8,561 nt of DNA, taken from assembly GCA_937894465.1 (NCBI GenBank), contig CALCRE010000147.1, forward strand, positions 1-8,561, read 5' to 3'. The notes under the pieces were generated by a model. The model made no database searches, was not told where the DNA came from, and was given only the letters and a program-made list of their open reading frames with translations. This DNA is from an uncultured Clostridia bacterium. GTDB taxonomy: Bacteria > Bacillota > Clostridia > JAAYHZ01. Within the stretch, counting starts at the first letter, position 1, and every line of letters begins with the position of its first letter. The position numbers and the translations under genes were made by a program. This document shows positions 5,630 to 8,561 of the stretch, piece by piece.

Positions 5630-6943
5630 ATGGAAATATTTAAAGGTATACCAGAAATAAAATACGAAGGTTCACAGAGTAAAAAACCACTGGCTTTCAA
5701 GTATTATAATCCGGATAAAGTCGTCATGGGCAAACCCATGCGAGAACATTTGCCTTTCGCCATGGCTTGGTGGCACAACATCTGTGCAACCGGCGTTGAC
5801 ATGTTCGGCCCGGGAGTCGCAGACAAAAGTTTTGGTGCTGTCGAGGGTGCCATGGAGCATGCAAAAGCTAAGGTGGATGCAGGTTTCGAGTTCATGCAGA
5901 AATTAGGTATCGGGTATTTTTGCTTCCATGACGTTGATATTGTGCCGGAAGCTGACGATATTAAGGAGACCAACCGCAGACTTGATGAGATTTCCGATTA
6001 CATCCTCGAGAAGATGAAACAAACCGGAATCAAGTGTTTGTGGGGAACCGCCAATATGTTCAGTAATCCTCGCTTTATGAACGGTGCAGGCAGTTCTAAC
6101 AGTGCAGATGTGTTCTGCTTTGCAGCGGCCCAGGTGAAAAAGGCTCTGGACATTACTAAAAAGCTAGGCGGTAAAGCTTTTCTATTCTGGGGTGGTCGGG
6201 AAGGCTATGAAACCTTGCTCAACACCGATGTAAAGTTTGAACAGGAAAATATTGCTCGTCTGATGAAAATGGCTGTTACCTATGGTCGTAGCATCGGCTT
6301 TACCGGTGATTTCTATATTGAGCCCAAGCCCAAAGAACCCATGAAACACCAGTACGACTATGACGCCGCCACCTCCATCGGTTTCTTACGTCAATACGGT
6401 CTTGATCAAGACTTTAAGTTGAACATTGAAGCCAACCATGCTACTTTAGCAGGGCATACCTTTCAGCACGACCTGCGTATCTCAGCTATGAACGGTATGT
6501 TAGGCAGCATCGACGCCAACCAAGGTGATTATCTGTTAGGTTGGGACACCGACGAGTTCCCCTTTAATGTATACGAAACCACCATGTGTATGTATGAGGT
6601 ATTAAAAGCAGGCGGTCTTACCGGAGGTTTCAACTTCGATGCCAAAACCCGTCGCCCCAGCTATACCCATGAAGATATGTTCCTTGCTTATATTCTGGGT
6701 ATGGACAGCCTTGCACAAGGGCTCTTATATGCAGCGAAAATCATAGAGGACGGGAGAGTTGACAAGTTTTTAGCTGAACGTTACGCAAGTTACAACACCG
6801 GCATTGGAAAGAAGATCATTGACGGGAAGGCAACATTGGAGGAACTTGCAGCTTATGCCGATGAGCTTGGAAAACCGGAACTTCCGGGTAGTGGTCGTCA
6901 GGAGTATCTTGAAAGCATCGTCAATAGCCTCATGTTCGGATAA
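5630..6943 (+). CDS. xylA: Xylose isomerase
   Basis: This 437-aa enzyme interconverts D-xylose and D-xylulose (and glucose and fructose) in the cytoplasm, the first step of the isomerase route for xylose. Length and motifs fit the class II xylose isomerases. Catalytic and metal residues are all present: Trp47-Trp48 (WWH), FHDVD with His100 and Asp103, Glu231 and Lys233 in IEPKPKEP, Glu267 and His270 in IEANHATLAGH, Asp295 in SIDANQGD, Asp306 and Asp308 in GWDTDEFP, and Asp338 in NFDAK. The ATG has AAGGAGG (5613-5619) ten bases upstream. It is a single-gene unit: a hairpin terminator follows and no xylulokinase or transporter is adjacent. It diverges from two XRE regulators, and palindromes shared with their promoter flank it on both sides, so control by them is likely. 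No cre-like site is seen near its start. Confidence 0.98.
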   Translation: MEIFKGIPEIKYEGSQSKKPLAFKYYNPDKVVMGKPMREHLPFAMAWWHNICATGVDMFGPGVADKSFGAVEGAMEHAKAKVDAGFEFMQKLGIGYFCFHDVDIVPEADDIKETNRRLDEISDYILEKMKQTGIKCLWGTANMFSNPRFMNGAGSSNSADVFCFAAAQVKKALDITKKLGGKAFLFWGGREGYETLLNTDVKFEQENIARLMKMAVTYGRSIGFTGDFYIEPKPKEPMKHQYDYDAATSIGFLRQYGLDQDFKLNIEANHATLAGHTFQHDLRISAMNGMLGSIDANQGDYLLGWDTDEFPFNVYETTMCMYEVLKAGGLTGGFNFDAKTRRPSYTHEDMFLAYILGMDSLAQGLLYAAKIIEDGRVDKFLAERYASYNTGIGKKIIDGKATLEELAAYADELGKPELPGSGRQEYLESIVNSLMFG

Positions 6944-6946
6944 ATA

Positions 6947-6958
6947 GGTTGATCAATA
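6947..6958. promoter_or_regulatory. Palindromic motif, copy 3, directly after xylA
   Basis: GGTTGATCAATA keeps ten of twelve bases of the palindrome at 5309-5320, including the core TTGATCAA. It begins three bases after the xylA stop codon and before the terminator. It could serve DNA looping with the upstream sites, or be a chance match. Confidence 0.3.
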
Positions 6959-6971
6959 GAAAGTAACAATT

Positions 6972-6996
6972 AGCCGCTCGCTTTTTGAGCGGCTTT
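6972..6996 (+). terminator. Terminator of xylA
   Basis: AGCCGCTC (6972-6979) and GAGCGGCT (6987-6994) form a perfect GC-rich 8-bp stem with a 7-nt loop. The following T run is short (TTTCAT), so efficiency may be moderate. Its position 28 bp after the stop codon fits an intrinsic terminator. Confidence 0.75.
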
Positions 6997-7028
6997 CATG
7001 TAGAAAAAGAAAATCCTCCAAAAAGATA

Positions 7029-7057
7029 TTGACTTGTTCCCAATTCTCCTTTAGAAT
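7029..7057 (+). promoter_or_regulatory. Promoter of the tRNA-Ala locus
   Basis: TTGACT (7029-7034) and TAGAAT (7052-7057) are five-of-six matches to the vegetative boxes at the ideal 17-bp spacing. The start point would be near 7064, about 12 nt before the first 101-bp unit. No second promoter is seen inside the units, so the intact tRNA at 7278 probably depends on this one. Confidence 0.75.
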
Positions 7058-7075
7058 AGGACTTGTAAATTCCTT

Positions 7076-7176
7076 GGGGGTATAGCTCAGCTGGGAGCGC
7101 CAGCTATACAGTAAACCACCCCAAAAGGTAAGGGCGCTTGAATGGCATTAAAAATTGAATAGTTTCCACACAACAT
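7076..7176 (+). repeat. 101-bp tandem unit with tRNA-Ala pieces, copy 1
   Basis: The unit is identical to 7177-7277. It is built of four blocks: the first 22 nt of the tRNA-Ala (7076-7097), 36 nt foreign to the tRNA (7098-7133) in place of one A, 16 nt of the anticodon region including the GGC anticodon (7134-7149), and 27 nt of unrelated A/T-rich sequence (7150-7176). The whole 3' half of the tRNA is missing, so it cannot fold as a tRNA. Inside it GTATAGCT (7080-7087) pairs with AGCTATAC (7102-7109), and AGCTGG (7089-7094) with CCAGCT (7100-7105) as an alternative. Best described as a broken tRNA copy in a tandem duplication. Confidence 0.85.
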
Positions 7177-7277
7177 GGGGGTATAGCTCAGCTGGGAGCG
7201 CCAGCTATACAGTAAACCACCCCAAAAGGTAAGGGCGCTTGAATGGCATTAAAAATTGAATAGTTTCCACACAACAT
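7177..7277 (+). repeat. 101-bp tandem unit with tRNA-Ala pieces, copy 2
   Basis: Exact second copy of 7076-7176. It ends one base before the intact tRNA-Ala, which starts at the same register (7278) as a third unit would. The unit boundary coincides with base 1 of the mature tRNA. Confidence 0.85.
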
Positions 7278-7353
<76 letters not shown>

Positions 7354-7355
7354 TG

Positions 7356-7390
7356 AAAGCCTTGAAAACACTACGTTTTCAAGGCTTTTT
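7356..7390 (+). terminator. Terminator of the tRNA-Ala transcript, possibly bidirectional
   Basis: AAAGCCTTGAAAAC (7356-7369) and GTTTTCAAGGCTTT (7375-7388) form a perfect 14-bp stem with a 5-nt loop, ending in five T (7386-7390). It starts three bases after the tRNA. It also lies 15 bp beyond the recombinase stop on the other strand and could stop that transcript too, though with a shorter T run. Confidence 0.85.
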
Positions 7391-7404
7391 CCTTGTCCGG
7401 AAAT

Positions 7405-8561
7405 TCAGAACGAAACGACCTTTTGTTTGCTTTCAAGCAGTAAAATTGAGTCTTCTTGCTGCATTAACCCCAAGTGAGCTATACCCCCGATTTTTTCAAA
7501 ATCAACAGTAAAATCAATCTCGATTTCATAGTCGCGCCTGACCCTGACAGACTTCATAATGCGCGCCAGAATCATTTTCTTGGTTTCCATGTCGCACTCG
7601 TCGTACATATCCGCCCATGTACGCAGATTGTCAAACTGCTGTGAAAGACTCTCTTTCATCTTTTCACCATCTTGGATTTGATCCTCCAGCTGCTTGACAC
7701 CCTGCTCGGCATCGGCGGCTTTCACTTTTGCATCCTCGTACAGCTTGTTCAGCAGGTCAGGGTTTAGTTTGCTCTCACCGCGAATGATTTTTATGACTTC
7801 GGCCTCGTACTCCAAAACTTCGGCGGTACACGCCCGTAATGTGGCCCTGGCCGTGGTAAGCTGCATTTGGTACTCGGCTATCTTATTGGCGTAACGCTCC
7901 GCAATCACGGCGTCCTTTGGCACATCGTTCAGTTGCTCAAACAGATTATGGACAACGGTTTCAATGATTGCGTCCAGCTTTCGTACCGTATATCCGGTCT
8001 GCCCGTCACAGAGGTGGGCATGGCGTGTTCTATTGTAGCAGACATAGCGCGTCCGGGGCGTAACCGTTACTTCCCCGTCCTGCCGGTGATACTTTTTACC
8101 GTTGGTGGTAATAATCATCCTTGCCCCGCAATGGCCACAGAAGATGTTGCCGGAGAGCAAGGAGCTTCCCTTCGTGTTGAGGGGAACACACCGATCCTTG
8201 TATGCAGCCGACCGCTGAAGCCGGAGGTCTTGCACTGTATCAAATGTGTGCGGATCGATAATCTGCAAATGCGGGAAAATCTGAGATTCTGTTTCACCGC
8301 TTTTCAGGATACCGAGATAAGACCTGTTGGAGAGCATATTGTTGATTGTCGCGTTGGTAAAGTTGTTTCCCTTGCGGTTACGAAGACCCTGCTCATACAG
8401 GTAAGTAGCGATTCGCTGAGAGCCGTAGCCTTTCGTCATATAGAGATCAAAGATTAGCCGGACAACGGCCGCTTCCTGCTCGTCGATCAGGATTTCGTTG
8501 ACTTCATTCTTTCCCTTGTTGACGCGCCCCTGCTTTTCCAGCCGATATCCAAAAGGAGGCG
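7405..8561 (-). CDS. Large serine recombinase, C-terminal part (continues past the right edge)
   Basis: The reading frame is open to the window edge: 384 residues are visible, beginning PPFGYRLEKQGRVNKG, so the ATG at 8437-8439 is internal. The visible part holds the end of the recombinase domain (about 1-120, with a DEQEAAVVRLIFDLY segment), a zinc ribbon with CGHC (141-144) and Cys174 and Cys184, a long coiled coil (about 210-320), and a C-terminal tail. This order is typical of TndX/Tn4451-like site-specific recombinases, which excise and insert mobile elements through att sites. The catalytic N-terminal domain lies outside the window. GC content is visibly higher than in the genes to the left, a sign of transfer. 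The 3' end of the gene contains an inverted copy of the start of the adjacent tRNA-Ala (7475-7488). Confidence 0.92.
   Translation of the reverse strand, partial: PPFGYRLEKQGRVNKGKNEVNEILIDEQEAAVVRLIFDLYMTKGYGSQRIATYLYEQGLRNRKGNNFTNATINNMLSNRSYLGILKSGETESQIFPHLQIIDPHTFDTVQDLRLQRSAAYKDRCVPLNTKGSSLLSGNIFCGHCGARMIITTNGKKYHRQDGEVTVTPRTRYVCYNRTRHAHLCDGQTGYTVRKLDAIIETVVHNLFEQLNDVPKDAVIAERYANKIAEYQMQLTTARATLRACTAEVLEYEAEVIKIIRGESKLNPDLLNKLYEDAKVKAADAEQGVKQLEDQIQDGEKMKESLSQQFDNLRTWADMYDECDMETKKMILARIMKSVRVRRDYEIEIDFTVDFEKIGGIAHLGLMQQEDSILLLESKQKVVSF

Noticed and set aside
6910..6923. Possible catabolite-response (cre) site TGAAAGCATCGTCA near the end of xylA
   Set aside because: Three mismatches to consensus, including the central CG, and placed inside the 3' end of the gene, so probably chance.
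7076..7277. Tandem repeats as a CRISPR array
   Set aside because: Only two identical 101-bp units with no variable spacers and clear tRNA content; no cas genes.
8437..8439. ATG as the true start of the recombinase
   Set aside because: The frame stays open upstream to the window edge and encodes conserved recombinase-domain sequence.
7867..8457. Plus-strand open frame of 196 codons
   Set aside because: It is antisense to the recombinase, whose zinc ribbon, recombinase domain and coiled coil are clear. It has no recognisable motif and probably reflects the GC-rich codon use of the other strand.

Overview
The window looks like chromosomal DNA of a spore-forming anaerobic Firmicute of the class Clostridia. 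The reasons are strong AGGAGG-type ribosome binding sites on nearly every gene, a pair of CotF-like spore coat genes behind a sporulation-type promoter, a clostridial type of xylose isomerase, a sulfatase with a C-x-A-x-R maturation motif as matured by anaerobic sulfatase maturases, and a Tn4451/TndX-like large serine recombinase. I cannot name the species.

Layout, left to right. (1) 1-1071, minus strand: a MoxR AAA+ ATPase followed 24 nt later by the first 38 codons of a membrane protein that runs off the left edge (probably the DUF58 partner). (2) 1208-1788, minus: a two-gene operon of small CotF-like coat proteins with a candidate forespore-type promoter and two hairpins at its end. (3) 1834-3630, minus: one uninterrupted gene encoding a sulfamidase-like sulfatase fused in frame to a complete dihydrofolate reductase domain, with an extended -10 promoter. 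(4) 3727-5282, minus: two translationally coupled paralogous XRE regulators with a C-terminal region that looks like a second, winged-helix domain. (5) 5283-5629: a divergent control region holding the regulator promoter, two GGTTkATCAACC palindromes and two copies of a 46-bp hairpin-forming repeat at 51-bp period. (6) 5630-6943, plus: xylA, a complete xylose isomerase, followed by a third palindrome copy and a terminator. (7) 7029-7390, plus: a good promoter, two tandem 101-bp units each carrying pieces of a tRNA, then an intact tRNA-Ala(GGC) and a strong terminator. (8) 7405-8561, minus: the C-terminal part of a large serine recombinase that continues past the right edge; its base composition is visibly more GC-rich than the rest, so this marks the edge of an integrated element.

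The regulator pair and xylA share an intergenic region and the same palindrome, so the simplest reading is that the regulators control themselves and xylA; this is inference. The two most unusual things are the sulfatase-DHFR fusion and the 101-bp arrays of broken tRNA-Ala units lying between the tRNA promoter and the intact tRNA. The latter sits next to a recombinase gene whose 3' end contains an inverted 14-nt copy of the tRNA 5' end. No multi-gene defence or similar novel system is evident in this window.
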